Of a stretch of 64,000 nucleotides of DNA, positions 47,896 to 59,967 are shown one piece after another. The notes beneath the pieces were generated by a model, which saw only the letters and a list, made by a program, of their open reading frames with translations, was not told the origin of the DNA and did not search any database. Positions within the stretch are counted from its first letter, which is position 1. Each line of letters starts with the position of its first letter. This stretch comes from Lutjanus erythropterus (lineage: Eukaryota > Chordata > Actinopteri > Lutjaniformes > Lutjanidae): NCBI GenBank assembly GCA_020091685.1, contig CM034600.1, positions 6,399,837 through 6,463,836 of the forward strand, read 5' to 3'. Made by a program: the position numbers and the translations under genes.

Positions 47896-49184
47896 CTGCA
47901 GCTAATGATTATTTTCTTTAATCTGTCTAATAATCGCATTCTGGATTAATAGATTAGTTGTTTGGTCCATAAGAATGTCCTCAAATGTCTTGTTTTGTCC
48001 ACAACCTGAAGATATTCAGTTTAAGGCTCATTTAAGATAAACATTCGATCCACAGATGGATACAGATAGATCTGTTCATACACTCAAAATAAAAGTGCTA
48101 ACTATAAACATAAAGGGTTCTTCAGCTTATGCCCATTGGTTCTTGGTAGAACCTTTTATGACAGTTCAACATGAAAACCTTTTAGAGCACTCCACCAAGA
48201 ACCCAACATAAAGGGTTATACCTAGAAACAATTGTGAAAGGTTGCATCCAGAACCCACTATAAGAGGTTCTAAAGGAGAATGTTTGTATGGTGTAATGGT
48301 TCTAATCCATCCAAGGAGTTCTACTGACAACCCTTTTATATTCCAAGGGTTTTGTCTAGAACCCACCCAAGGGCTTCCCTTTTAGATTCCAAGACTTTTT
48401 CTAGATCCCACTCAGGGGCTCTAAACAAGAACTCTTCTGTGGTGTAATGGTTCAGCCCAAAACCCTTTTCTGGGGGTTCTTTCTGGAATCTTTTCACCTT
48501 CCAAGAGCTCTAACAAGAACCTACCCAGGGAGTTCTACTGGGAACCTTATACATTCCAATGTTTTTTTCTAGAACAAACCCAGGGGCTCTAAAGGAAAAC
48601 CTGTCTGTGGCGTAATGGTTCTACCCAGAACCCTCTCTGGGGGTTCTATTCAGAATCTTTCCATCTTCTAAGGGTTCTAACAAGAATCCACCTCGGGGTT
48701 TTACCCAGTACCCTTTTAGGTTTCAAGGGTTATCATCTAGAACCCACCAAGGTGCTCTAAAGGAGAACCTGTCTGTGGTGGTTGGGCTCCACCCAAAACC
48801 CTCTCTGGGGGTTTTGTTTAGAATCTTTCCACTTACTAAGACTGCTATCAAGCACAAGAGTTTTTATATTAAAACCACCACGGTTTCTACTGAGAACCCA
48901 TTCAGATTCCAAGGGTTTTATCTACAGCATACACAGAGGATTCTCCCAAGAACCCTTTAATTATGGTACAAAAAAATCCCTGACAGAAGAGTTCTTTCAA
49001 CAGTCCTTGAAGAACTTTCAGAAATGTTCTTTGGATGATGAGGGTTCTTAATGTAACCATTAGTCTTGCAAAGGAACCCTAGATGAACCCTGTTTTCTTG
49101 GAAAAATGACTCAAATCAATGAATTGATTATCAAAATGGTTGGCAATTAATTTAATAGTTGACAACTAATCGTTGCAGTTCTAG
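47896..49184. mobile_element. CAACTAAT-type DNA element interrupted by a GAACC array
   Basis: The left piece (47896-about 48040) starts CTGCAGCTAATGATTATTTT and continues TTAGTTGTTTGGTCCATAAG, TGTCCTCAAATGTCTTGTTT. The right piece (about 49100-49184) reads GAATTGATTATCAAAATGGT, TTAATAGTTGACAACTAATC and ends GTTGCAGTTCTAG, the inverted partner of the left tip. These are the two ends of a fish element I recall. The middle, still present in the relative at 52348-52585, is missing and the GAACC array sits in its place. Confidence 0.6.
48081..49098. repeat. GAACCC/GGGTTC tandem array 1
   Basis: About 1 kb of degenerate repeats built from AGAACCC, TTCCAAGGGTTTT, GGTTCTA and CTAGAACCCACC words; longer units recur (for example CTGTCTGTGGTGTAATGGTT-like and TCTCTGGGGGTT-like segments near 48420, 48600 and 48770). 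It starts CACTCAAAATAAAAGTGC and ends near TCTTGCAAAGGAACCCT. Because GAACCC and GGGTTC alternate, it could fold into many short hairpins. Confidence 0.75.
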
Positions 49185-52100
49185 ATGCTAATGATCTGCG
49201 TCCACTTCAGCAGAAGCAGAAACAGGTTTCCTTGGAAGTGAACTTCTCTGAGTCAGAGGCTGCACTCTGATCAGATCATCATCAGCCTCGGATGATGTCA
49301 TTCCCTTACTGAGGCCACCTCGCAGTACATGGGTAACACTCTGGGGCAAAACAGATGGTGCATTTTGCCATTAAACATCAACAACTGCAGTAGGGGGTGT
49401 TGGACCATTCTGTGTGCGTGGATATGTGTGTGTTTAGCAGCATGAGTCCTACTGAACGGAAGCGTATCATGTCGGCTCGCTGACCTCACCTCAGGAACAG
49501 GCAGTCTCTGTTCCCTCCACTGCCTGTCCCACCCTCTGGACACAAATGCGCACGCTCACATACACATGAATTGACACACATTTACTAACACGCACACACA
49601 CGCCAGCTTTGACCGCCAACAAATGATGCAGGAACCCAGGCACCGGCCCATGTGGGATACTCTCAATGGAGGGTGGGATTTAAGTACACAGGAAGTCGCA
49701 AACACAAGACTGAATGACTGTGTGTTGTACAGTATAAGAGACACTGTAATAAGCAGCATTTACAAAATTAACATTTTTTGGGGTTCTGCCCATTTCTGAT
49801 TAAATTTTACTGTCACAAAAGGGAGACTGAAGTGGAGAGCCAAGTCTGTAAAGTCCTTTAAGGATATAAGAAGTTTCCACCTCATTGCTGTAGACTGAAG
49901 TATGTGATTTTCAATGGGGAAACCTGCTTTGCACTCATGCTGTTTGCACACCAGATGTGTTTGACGTAGCGATCTAAGAGATAGGATTGGACCGCAGTAT
50001 GATGCCTTAGTCCATTGCTGATTGATGACAGTCATCAATCACTGAGCTCTCTATCATCATAACATTGTGATTTAAAAGCCCTCTATATTTTAAGCAGTGT
50101 TTCGGAGGCAGGCCTCTCTTCAATCCTATGAGAGCTGAAGCCAACTTCAGTGACCGAGCTTCCACATATATGCCTGCATTGTGCGTCCCATAGAGCAAAT
50201 GCAGAAGAGACTACCTGTATCCAAGTGGCTAACTTCCAGTATAGCCTCTGCTAACTTGAATTGGATAATTTAATTGTGTGGCTCTTCTAGGCTTCATAAA
50301 AGTTATTGGACCAGACAGCGGAAACAAGTCATTTAGCAGGGGGTTGTGACGCTCAAAAATATCCATCCGCCGTTTTACAGCCGCTTCTTTCACAATGTAC
50401 GTCTATGGGATAAAAGTCTTTTTGGGCTACTGTGTATCATGTGACATCCAGGAGGTTTGATCTAGATCGAGAAGCTAGCAAGCAGGTAAAATAGACATAT
50501 TATAACATTATGAAGAAAAACTTAAACATTAGATAACCAAAATCGCAATACATTAATTTATCCTTCACTGAAAAATGAACTTCCGTACCTCTGCCATTTC
50601 TATAAACAGCAAGTATGTCATAACTCGTGAGCTCAGACCTTTGAGAGTGGCATGACACACCCAGATATTTTTTGTCCCAGGATGGCAAAAGCATGACCCA
50701 CCCTACTCTGTCTCTGATTGGCTTTGTCTGATATTCTTATCCTAACCCTACCTGACCACACTCCTCATACCTAAGCCTAACCAACCCAACCCAAACATTT
50801 GAAAAAAAATCCATCATGAGGCCAACAGTCTCTGTGATGCTAATTTAAATTCAGAATTCAATCATCAGAGCAACTGATTAAGAATATATTTACCCTATTA
50901 GTTATATAGCCCTAGTTCATCGTCAGTGAGAGAGAAATGTTTGCTTTAATGGAGTTTGGCTTGGTAGTTATGGTACCAGAGTCCATCACATTAAAACAGT
51001 ATCAAATTAATTATGTACAGCATCATGCTAAAATGATCAAACTTTGGTTGTGCAAAAGTGACACAAAGCTTGGCTTGAAAATAATGAGTTAAAGGCTTCA
51101 TTATCAGTGACAATCAGAGTTCTTCTAATGACAGAATCAGTGAGAAGAGTTTCCCCTCTGCTGTTGATGTGTGTCCTCACTGACCATCTGCAGCTGAAGC
51201 TGAGGTCACAGTGTCCAGTCCTGGAGTCAGAAATGTACCACTCCAGCACAATGCCCATCATTGTCCAAATATCAAGACTATTTTTAGAAAGAAACAAGAG
51301 GGACGGAGTTTCCAGAGATGTGTGTGCAAATGGCTCTCTGTTTCTGTGTTTGTTTTTACATTTGTATGCATGAATCTCTGCCTGTGTGTGCGTGCATCTC
51401 TTATGTGTCCAACCCCTCCCTCATTCAATCCAGCTACTGTTCTGTGACGGCCGGCAGACGCACAGCGAGGAAGGGGAGGGATCTCTGGTTTAGAAAGCAT
51501 CTCTTTGACTCCAGAAACCTCTGGTTCCTCATTCTGCCAGAAGGCTAAAAATATTAGAAAAAGGACTTTCTTGTGCGTAGCAGATGTTGCAGGGGAGGTG
51601 GGGTCTGTCCTGGCACACTCACGGGGGGACGCGGGGACTGGAAGAGGAAAGGGGAAGGCTGTCTGTTTCCACCGACTGTCTGCAGGGACACAAGTCTGCA
51701 CGTGAGTGAGTGTTTGTGTGTGTAGTGTTTTTCTTTCTGACGTCTCAGGTAGCTTTTTATAACTTGTGTCACCTCTGTGGAAATGTAGGCAGGTCCCAGC
51801 TGGTGGAGGACTTGTAGCTCAAATGGTCACATGTTCTGCATGTAAGGGTTTGTCCATCACTGTTTGTCAGTGATCTTGTACATCTCATTCTCTTCTGTGT
51901 TTCAGCTCTTTTTCTCTCAGGCAGCAGAGATGATCTAACCTCTAACTGTTTCTTTATTAGATAGCTCGGAGTACTGTATACTGGATAACACATGTTCTAC
52001 CAGAGGAAGATGTTTTTTATCCATTACAGCAGTGACAGTAATTACTATCCTGGGGACCGGGCTCAGCATCCCAGGTTGTTTTTTAGTACTTATGCACTCA

Positions 52101-52347
52101 GACTCTGCCAGTTGTTTTCTGCTTCCTCTGTGTTGTAATGCTCCTCGAAGTTATAAACCTCCTTCTCTGTGGTTTCTTCTACTGGACTCCCAAGTTGAGC
52201 TCAGTGCTTCGATAGATTTTGTAGTTGACCCAGTTTATACAGTTAGATTTTCTTAATTAAGCTGATCATACATTAGTTTCACCCTAGGACCAGTTCACTG
52301 GGCTGTAGAGCAAAGGATCCTCTTATGTTTTTTTACTGTCTTACTGT
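49185..52347. other. Intron sequence, one GC-rich stretch with a donor-like site
   Basis: Mostly without recognised content. From about 51440 to 51701 the sequence is GC- and purine-rich and ends at AC|GTGAGTGAG (GT at 51702). The frame that would end there in phase 0 is open from 51558 but has no ATG, so at most this is a non-coding leader exon. No other exon supported. Confidence 0.35.
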
Positions 52348-52585
52348 TAGGGCTTCAATTGAGAATTATTTTCATAGTCGATTAATAAATTATTTCAAAA
52401 TCAGTTAGTGTTTCCCAAAGCCTAAGTTGACGTCCTCAAATTTCTTGTTTTACTCATAACCCAAGGATATTCTATTTACTGTCAGGGAGGAGTAAAGAAA
52501 CCAGAAAATATTCACATTTAGGAAGCTGAAATTAGAGAATTTTGTCTTCTTTTCCTAAAAAATTACTCAAACCAATCAGTTTGAG
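52348..52585. mobile_element. CAACTAAT-type element, partial copy
   Basis: Starts TAGGGCTTCAATTGAGAATT and shares CGATTAATAAATTATTT, TGACGTCCTCAAATTTCTTG, GAGGAGTAAAGAAACCAGAAAATATT and AATTACTCAAACCAATCAG with the family at 47896-49184. The right tip is missing. Confidence 0.55.
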
Positions 52586-53423
52586 TATTTTTTTTTTTAG
52601 CATTTTTAATAGTATAATTCTAATGTTAAATATTTAATTCTGCTTTAACCAGTGTGAATGTTTAAATGTACCTATTTTCAAACAGCAACAAAGGGTTACA
52701 ATAATTGTAGGTTTCCGTATTAAATTGCTCTTTAAGGTGCAGGCATATGGTCTACGAACAAACACAACTCATGGCACAAGGCTTACGTAATTTAAATGAT
52801 GTAATTTATTTTGAAATGACAAAGGATAATATTCTTTTATATCAGATTAGTTAGCTAACACTAGCTAACAATCTAAGGCCACAGAGAAAGCTCACCCAAA
52901 TATTATTTTGATAGTAAATTACATCTAACATTAAATTTTATTAAGGACTTCTAAACTTAAATTTTGTAAAGAAGAAAACAAAAGGAGGACGTAACTGTGA
53001 AAATACATCTGTACTGAGGTGCAGACAGTCATAACACATGGCATCTGTACACTTTCTGAAATGTGACCCATCATAATGTGTTCATCTTTTCTTAACACAA
53101 AACCCCGAGCACGTCTGGTACAAGCTTGTTGAAATGACTGGAAAGTACGCTGAGCTTAGTACTGTCATGTCATTTGCCCACAACATTTGTTTAATGAGTT
53201 TGTGGAACATAACTTTTTGTAAATTAAGACCAAGTGGCTAGCTGAGTTAGCTAACACAATATTTTCAAAATGAACAACATTCAAGCACAAATGGCTAGCA
53301 CATGTAACTGAAAAGCTAGCTATTATATTTTACTTTACAATAGAAGAGACATTGAATCCGTTACCTCTTTAGCTATTTTTGTGCTAACACTTCTGAACCG
53401 ATGTTGACCATGTGTTGTTGGAA
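52586..53423. other. AT-rich intron sequence
   Basis: Scattered TTAGCTAAC words typical of degraded fish repeats; no gene. Confidence 0.4.
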
Positions 53424-53585
53424 GGGATGTGCACAATTACTCAATTAAACAATGCTACCTTTGCTAAACAGCGGCAGAAGTACTAGTCAGTTGAATTAAT
53501 TAATAATATCTTATAAATACACAACACTGGTTAACTGTTGAGTCTCTGCCACTAGTCAGAGCTACAGCTCTGTCAGGCAGATGCT
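53424..53585 (-). repeat. Three-copy dispersed repeat, copy 3 (inverted, shortened)
   Basis: Starts GGGATGTGCACAATTACTCAATT and continues CACTGGTTAACTGTTG, CTGCCACTAGTCAGAGCTAC and CTCTGTCAGGCAG, the reverse complement of the tail and centre of copies 1 and 2. It lacks the outer part of the family. Confidence 0.55.
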
Positions 53586-54404
53586 GATGTGCAGTGGGTT
53601 GGATAGTGGTACAAAAAATGACATGTAAACCAGCACGATTTGGCAGTATTTTGATCTAGAAAATGAAAATAAGGTTGTATGTCGACTGTCTGACTAAACT
53701 AACATATAACCACTCAACTGATGATGAAATGCAGCACCGGCATGTGGACATTAACCTGCAAGGCGAGCCAGAGTGCTAGCACTGCTAATGTTAGCCACAC
53801 TCATTTTGTTTCTACTTTTAGATTAGTCCACTAAACTAAATTTAAATTACCATTTAGTGAACACAGAAGTTAGTAATTAGGAACATCCCTTGTTGTAGCC
53901 TGTTACTCTGTATCAGCCATTCAAAACTCTACTGTGTGTCTCTACTGTGTGTTGTGTGTATCAGTGCTGAAAACTATGGTGTCAGCTTTGGTTTGAACAG
54001 AATATTGTGAGCCAGAGCAGTAATAGTAAATCTGACAGTCTTTTGACACTCAACCATGCAGATGTTGACTCTCATTCCAAGTCCCTTTGGTGGCTGTTCT
54101 GAAGCTGGTGACCAGACCAAATTATCACCAGATGGTGTTTGTCCTGTTGTCATGGAATTGTGTTCAAAAATTTTTTTTACAACTTTTGAGCACTTCAAGG
54201 ACTTCTCATCCATGCTGGCTCAAAAGTTACCAGAGCTGAAGTATGCTGAATAAGCATGCTTTCTCCGAGATTGAACCTGCAAACTTTTGGGGAAAATCAG
54301 TGGTCACTCTCACTGCTTGGCTAACACACAGCATCATGTAGCATTTGACACAGAAAAGTAGCACTCCAGTTGTTTATAAGATACAGTCATTTTTTCAGCA
54401 TTTT
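53586..54404. other. Intron sequence, nothing recognised
   Basis: Short opposing ORFs near 53974-54253 without domains. Confidence 0.4.
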
Positions 54405-54545
54405 ATGTTTTTATTGGACAGCCAATTATAGAGGTGACAGGAAGCGAGGAGAGAAAGAAAGATAAGGATGACGCAAACCCGGGACATTGTGGTTCATGGT
54501 CAGAGACCTAACCCCTAACCAGCAGCACACCAATTGTTGTCCATT
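54405..54545. repeat. Decayed SINE-like dispersed repeat
   Basis: Contains TTTTATTGGACAGCCAATTATAGAGGTGACAGGAAGCGAGGAGAGA (positions 54410-54454), then GCAAACCCGGGACATTGTGG and CCTAACCCCTAACCAGC, an arrangement I recall from an abundant fish repeat with a tRNA-like flavour. No A/B box is certain. Confidence 0.4.
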
Positions 54546-54984
54546 GCACGAAAGATAAAGTGGTTTCCAGTCCCCTCACGTGAACCAGAGTGTAGCAACT
54601 TATATTTGTGTCAATCCATATGAGACCTCATAAACGTTCAGTAGCAGCTGTATATCACTGTCTGACCATGATTGCCTGCGGTTGGACTATATAGTGGTCT
54701 TGATTGTGTCTGAACCAGGAAGAATTCTGCCAACCTCTCCTCCATGTGTTTATCTCTCAGCCCACATCACCACTGCGGTCTAGCTGACAGTCACTGGTTG
54801 CTTTTTTAAACTCACCGTGGGCCTCATGTGTACACTCGTGCATGCTTATACACACACAGACACACACATATTTCACAAGATTATTGCACAAGTGAGAATG
54901 AGGGAAATCTATATCAACTTAATCCACAAAAACACACAAAAAGAAGTTTGTAAAATGAGTGTTACATTGTGGTACACTGCACTT

Positions 54985-55616
54985 TTAGAAATAAAGGTGT
55001 TAACTAGAACCATGTTCTAGGGGGTTCTACTTAGAACCCAACATTAAGTGTTAAACCTAGAACCATCTGGAAAGGTTGCACCCAGAAGCTGCTATGAGAG
55101 GTTCTAAAGGATAAGCTTTCTATGGTGTAATGGTTCTAATCCATCTAAGGGGTTTTACCAAGAACCCTTTTTATATTCCTAGGGTTTCATCTGGAACCCT
55201 CTCAAGGGGCTTGACAGAGAACCCTTTTATATTCCAAGCATTTTATCTAGATAGCACCCATGACACTCTACCAGGAAGCCTTTTATATTCCATGGGTTTC
55301 GTCTAGAACCCAACCATGGGATTCTACAAAGAAATATTTTTATAAGGGTTTCACCTATAACACTCATAAGTTTTGAGGGTTCTGCAAAGAACCTTATTAT
55401 TTTCTACAGATGAGGCAAAAACACAAGAACAAAAAACTGATAAAATAACTTGATTAGAGGGCTTCCAGTAAAAAAGTACCATTTGAAACATGGACAGACA
55501 TTAGAATATTTGAGCATTCGGATCTTTTAACACCCCTGCCTTCAGCAGTCCTTGAAGAAGGGTTCTTAATTTGACCCATTTTCTTACAAAGAACCCTTGA
55601 CAAACCATTTCTTCAA
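54985..55616. repeat. GAACCC/GGGTTC tandem array 2
   Basis: Same word order as array 1: AATAAAGGTGTTAAC near the start, GAAAGGTTGCACCCAGAA, GTGTAATGGTTCTAATCCAT, AGAACCCTTTTTATATTCC, and an end with GAAGGGTTCTTAATTTGACC and TTACAAAGAACCCTTGAC. It is shorter and less regular than array 1 and is not bracketed by the CAACTAAT element. Confidence 0.7.
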
Positions 55617-57430
55617 AAAATAATTCTTCAGAAGCAGATAGTTATGGGTAAAACCTCAGCCCTTCAGGACGACCCCCCACGAATGTGTGTGTTTTAAAGT
55701 CTGTATCTAATGTGCTTGGTTAGTGTTATAAATGTTGTAGCAGAGCTAATGAGCGAGGAATACATGAGGTAGTCATGAGTGGTCATGAGGCGAAGGAACA
55801 TTTGTTATGTTAGGGTTCAGGAAAGGGTGGACTTGGAGTTAGGAAGCTGAGCCAAATCAGGGATTCATGAAAACAGGATCAAGATAAGATAAGATAACAT
55901 GAAAGTTTAATGAAGTCTATGTGGATTTTGGTTTGTTACTGTGAGAAAAGTATAAACCAGGATGAGCCAAGAAGTCATACTGAGTCAAATAGAAATTAAT
56001 GAAAATCCCGACATGAGAAATATACAGTTTCCAAAAGTAATGACTGCGCAGTTTTAGGGAGGGACGTCAATCTCCCGACCACACCACTGTATTATATAAC
56101 AGGCATCAGCCCACCACCCACCAGGTCTAGCACCACCATCCAGGGTGCTGCGGTCATAGTACACTTGTACTGGAGCAGGCCAGCAGCCGCTGAACACTGC
56201 TGGCAGAGGGTGATGCCAGGCAGGCAGCTGTCCAAACACTGTCCAGTCTCTAGAACAGAGTCAGAGCAGCAGAATAATGGAAAAAGTGTGCAAACAGCCC
56301 TCTTTTCTTTGTTACCAAGGAGGAACAGCACACACAGAGGAAACAAAAACCCCTTTATGTTCATGTATCAGTTTAATTATCCAAAGCTATGGAAACGTGA
56401 ACACTGAGTCACCTCAGTAGCACAATCGCTTTCTTACATATATCTGTTTCCTCATGGTGGTGACGCCGATGGTGTGTGTTTACACTCATATTTGCTCTCA
56501 GATGAGGGAACAGAGAAACACTTTCAGCCCAAATCCTTTGCTTTTGACTGGATACCTGCCAGTTTACAGAATATGTGTGCTGCAGCTGCCTCTTTATGTG
56601 CAGGCAGCATTATATTTTCCACGTGTGGGGAAGGGACCGTGCGACGTACATTTCGTCATCAGAGTGTGTACCAGCTGTGCGGACATCCCTAAACTCCCAG
56701 TTTGTTGGGATTGCATGGACCTCTCCATGGACTTGTTCATGCAACTGCTACAGACACTAATCTACTGCAGGGGTTGTCACAATACTGGAAGTTCTCATTT
56801 CAGTATAATACTAATAAACATATCATTATCCAATACCTATTTTAAGACCACGGGAAAAATAATGTAGCCAGGGAAAGGGATGTCTGGGATCCCCTGTTGG
56901 AACTGTTACCTCCGCGGCCCGACATAGAATAAGCATTTGAAGATGGATAGATGGAACGGACAAACTGACATTGACATTGAGGGCATAAAAGACCGGTCCC
57001 TCCAGGAAGTTGCGATGAAAATGAGATAAGTGCCTAAAAAAAGACACCACTGTGAGTAAGCGAGAGGAGATGAAACTATCTGGGCTCTGCAGCAGTGTGT
57101 CAACTTGCATCAGAGAGAGGAAAGAGTGGGGGGAAAAAAAGCAGCTGGTGCTGGAGTATCGATGCTGTGGAAAAATGAGTCTTGAAAGCATTTCAATAAT
57201 TCACTATTCTTGACAACACTGGTCAAGAGAACCCAAAAAGTAGTGTAAGTGAAATTATAGGGATGCACAATTTACTTTTTTTTTTTTTTTTACCAGCCGA
57301 TAAGATAACCAATAATTTTACATTTTTATGGATCTGCACCGGCGACAGCAGTGCCCAACAAAACTGTACCTGGAACCTTAATTCAAAGGGGGTTTCATAC
57401 TCTGAAATCCCAAAGGTTCTTGCAGGCACC
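55617..57430. other. Intron sequence, no gene supported
   Basis: A short GATAAGATAAGATAA tract is at about 55883. Overlapping ORFs at 56092-56407 and 56454-56867 lie on both strands and lack domains. Confidence 0.4.
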
Positions 57431-57439
57431 TCATGGAAC

Positions 57440-57790
57440 TTTAAGGAACATCTGAGTACTTTGAGGACCGTCAGTCAGTACCTGAACTCTTTTACTACGA
57501 AGCTATGCTGTTGGAACAAGTGCAGAATGTGTCTTTTCATTGTCTTGCTGAAAAAAGCAGGGACGTCTCTGAAAAAGATGTCATCTGGATAGCGGCATAT
57601 GGTGCTCCAAAACTTGTATGTGCCTCTCAGCATCAAGGGGGCCTTAACAGATGTGAGCGTTACCCATGATGCCATGGACACTATCACACCCAAAGACCAT
57701 CACAGATGCTGTTTTTTTGCAGTTGTTGCAATCTGGTTGGTCCTTTTCCTCTCCAACCTGGAGGACTTGTCAAGCCAGAGCAGATCATTT
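57440..57790 (-). pseudogene. Tc1-like transposase fragment
   Basis: Read on the minus strand, 57693-57475 gives a frame whose order of residues (MGVIVSMASWVTL, then GTYKFWSTICRYP, then DVPAFFSKTMKRHILH) follows the central catalytic part of fish Tc1 transposases, with the segment before the HxxH-like 'DNA-RPH' region recognisable but mutated. Related sequence continues to about 57790. Stops and substitutions break it and no inverted ends flank it, so it is a dead remnant, probably of the family at 543-1826. Confidence 0.65.
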
Positions 57791-57799
57791 CTCAGCCCT

Positions 57800-58030
57800 T
57801 AGCATGACATTGCACATACATTGTTCACATGCCCCCCCCCAAGCCCCTCCTCTTATTTTCCTCCCCCTTGTATGTATCCATGCATGAAAACATGCTTAGC
57901 AATCCCCATACTTAGCCCGCGGTTGTTACTGTTCTCATGTTCAAAGCCTCCACAGAGTCACGTCAGACTCAGTCATCTGCGGATCTGATCCCATGTTGGG
58001 AAACAAAGAGGCACTGGGTGGGGATGGCCA

Positions 58031-58075
<45 letters not shown>

Positions 58076-59200
58076 CACACATTGTGACATGAGAAAGAAA
58101 AGTGGTCGATTTCTTTTACTTTTCCCTTCCCGCATTCTCTGTTCAAGAATTAGACCAAGACGTTTGCTCTTTTTTCTCTTTTCCAAACCTTCACACACAC
58201 ATGTTCAAGCACACACTCAAACACACAAGCACACACTCAGGATTATACTGAGGTTTGGGCAGGAACCACAAGGATTATTACTGGAAGACAGTTACACAAC
58301 CAGAACAGAGGTTCAAGAAGCAAAGGGAGCAGAGAATGGTTGTAACCATACATTCTCACACTCATACACACAACTATGCACCCTGAGGCCATATTTATAA
58401 AAACTTCCTTATACAAAGAGTTTCTCCTAGTTACAAAATTCTAAAAGAAAAAAAAAACTCAGAAGTATGAGGTTTTCTAAGAATTTCCCCTCACAGTTTA
58501 GACAAGATCATGACAAAGATAAAAGTTTTCCTCAAGGCATCCAAGAGGGCTTGAAGTAAAAAACTTAGGTGTACAAAGGAGGACTTAAAGGAGAAATATG
58601 TAGCACTTGCGCTGCAAAAATGAGTATGGCAGTCCAAATGGCAAGCTGACACCGTAGACAGTATATTAAAAATGTTGTAATCCTGTTTAATATACGATGT
58701 ATGGTTGGTGCGAGTTGTTTCCCCCTGCACCCTCGTCCCCAGGCTCAGGGAAGCTCTGCAGGATGCAGGAGCACCAGACATATGCAACATCATAAACTGA
58801 CGATAACAAATGATGACAAGTCCTCCATTGTAAGTTGATCAGTTGTTTAGAACTGTTCATTGTCCGTCAATGAAAGTTAAGCCTGTTATCCTGAAAACAA
58901 AGCCCACTGCTCTAAAAATACACACACTGGACTTTGAGTTAAGTGACGCCTGCCAGACTCCATTACTGTTTTGCTGAATTTAACCATTATAAACATCTGT
59001 TCCTTCTGAAAGATTAATAATGATTTCTTATGACGCATAAACAGACACTTACTCATTCGGTGAACATTCGGCATTAATTTGAAGTCTAATCCACATGAAA
59101 TGGGCATGCAGAAAGAGTTATTCCGACCCAGAATAGAATTTCAAAGGACACTGAAGCTGGAGCGTTGTTGGTAGAGTACAGTGTATTTCATCTTAACATT
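57800..59200. other. Intron sequence with a (CA)n tract and a possible element fragment
   Basis: (CA)n at 58030-58073. From about 58585 (TTAAAGGAGAAATATGTAGC) to 58800 the sequence resembles one end of a fish DNA element. CA-rich patches recur near 58190-58240. No exon supported. Confidence 0.4.
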
Positions 59201-59270
59201 TTTCCTTAATCTTTGATGACATATCATGGTAACTGTATGATTTATTACAGTACATATATTACAGATTTCT
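59201..59270 (+). repeat. 70-bp dispersed duplication, copy 1
   Basis: Aligns without gaps to 63854-63923, with 10 mismatches by eye (about 86% identity). Starts TTTCCTTAATCTTTGATGAC, ends ATTACAGATTTCT. Not recognised as a transposon end. Confidence 0.75.
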
Positions 59271-59640
59271 GGCAGAAATTGTCAGAAAGACAAATATTCT
59301 CCGAACATGAGTTGAAGAAACGCTACAGTTTAGATCGTGCAGAGATGATGTTTTCTGTCAGACGTGGCCCAACATCTCCCACCCAGCGCAGCAACGCTGT
59401 AATGCCAAAAATGAAAGTGATCACAACACTAAGATATTTGGCAACTGGAAAAATGCACCCGGTACAGCGGTGATGACTTCTCGACTACTCTTTCTCAACT
59501 TTCCATCAGCAGAGTGATCACACAAACAGTTACAGCTCTGTTACAGTCTCGCATTCCCACTGGACGTCCACACCTTGCAGACTCACAAATGGGCATTCAT
59601 GGACACACTGGGTTTCCCACGCTAATATCAAATATATTAA

Positions 59641-59967
59641 AGGGGTAGTTCGGATTATTTGAAGTAGGGTTGTGGGTTGTAAGAGGTCCTTATCCATAGT
59701 AAGTATATTACCGACAGTAGATGGTGGTCAACATGCCCCCAGTTTTAAGAGGCAGCAGTGGCGGTGTAGGAAGCTAAGCAATGTACTGTCGTTGACAAGG
59801 TTAACAGCAAAACATATTTTAGCCACCTAAAAAAAAATCATTAAATGTGTTCTATATTTAAAACATTTCAACCACTTTACCTTGACTTTGACAGCCTTTT
59901 TCTGATCAACTAGTTTAAATAATTCGCTGATTATGGGCCTCACTTAAAAAAGTCTGATCTGTCCCCT
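59641..59967. mobile_element. Short TTAA-type foldback relative flanked by an 18-bp direct repeat
   Basis: Left tip AGGGGTAGTTCGGATTATTT and right tip, reverse-complemented AGGGGACAGATCAGAC, are inverted. The body shares CCCCCAGTTTTAAGAGG, TTTTAGCCACCTAAAAAAAA and ACCACTTTACCTTGAC words with 2516-3210. The 18-mer TAATATCAAATATATTAA occurs identically at 59623-59640 and 59968-59985. That is longer than the TTAA duplication expected for this kind of element. Confidence 0.65.

Noticed and set aside
48081-49098. GAACCC array, considered as a telomere-like repeat
   Set aside because: Vertebrate telomere repeat is TTAGGG; here the word is GAACCC/GGGTTC in mixed orientation with longer unit structure.
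56092-56407. Opposing ORFs with Cys-rich translation
   Set aside because: Both strands are open over the same bases, neither has a signal or domain I recognise, and no splice sites support them.
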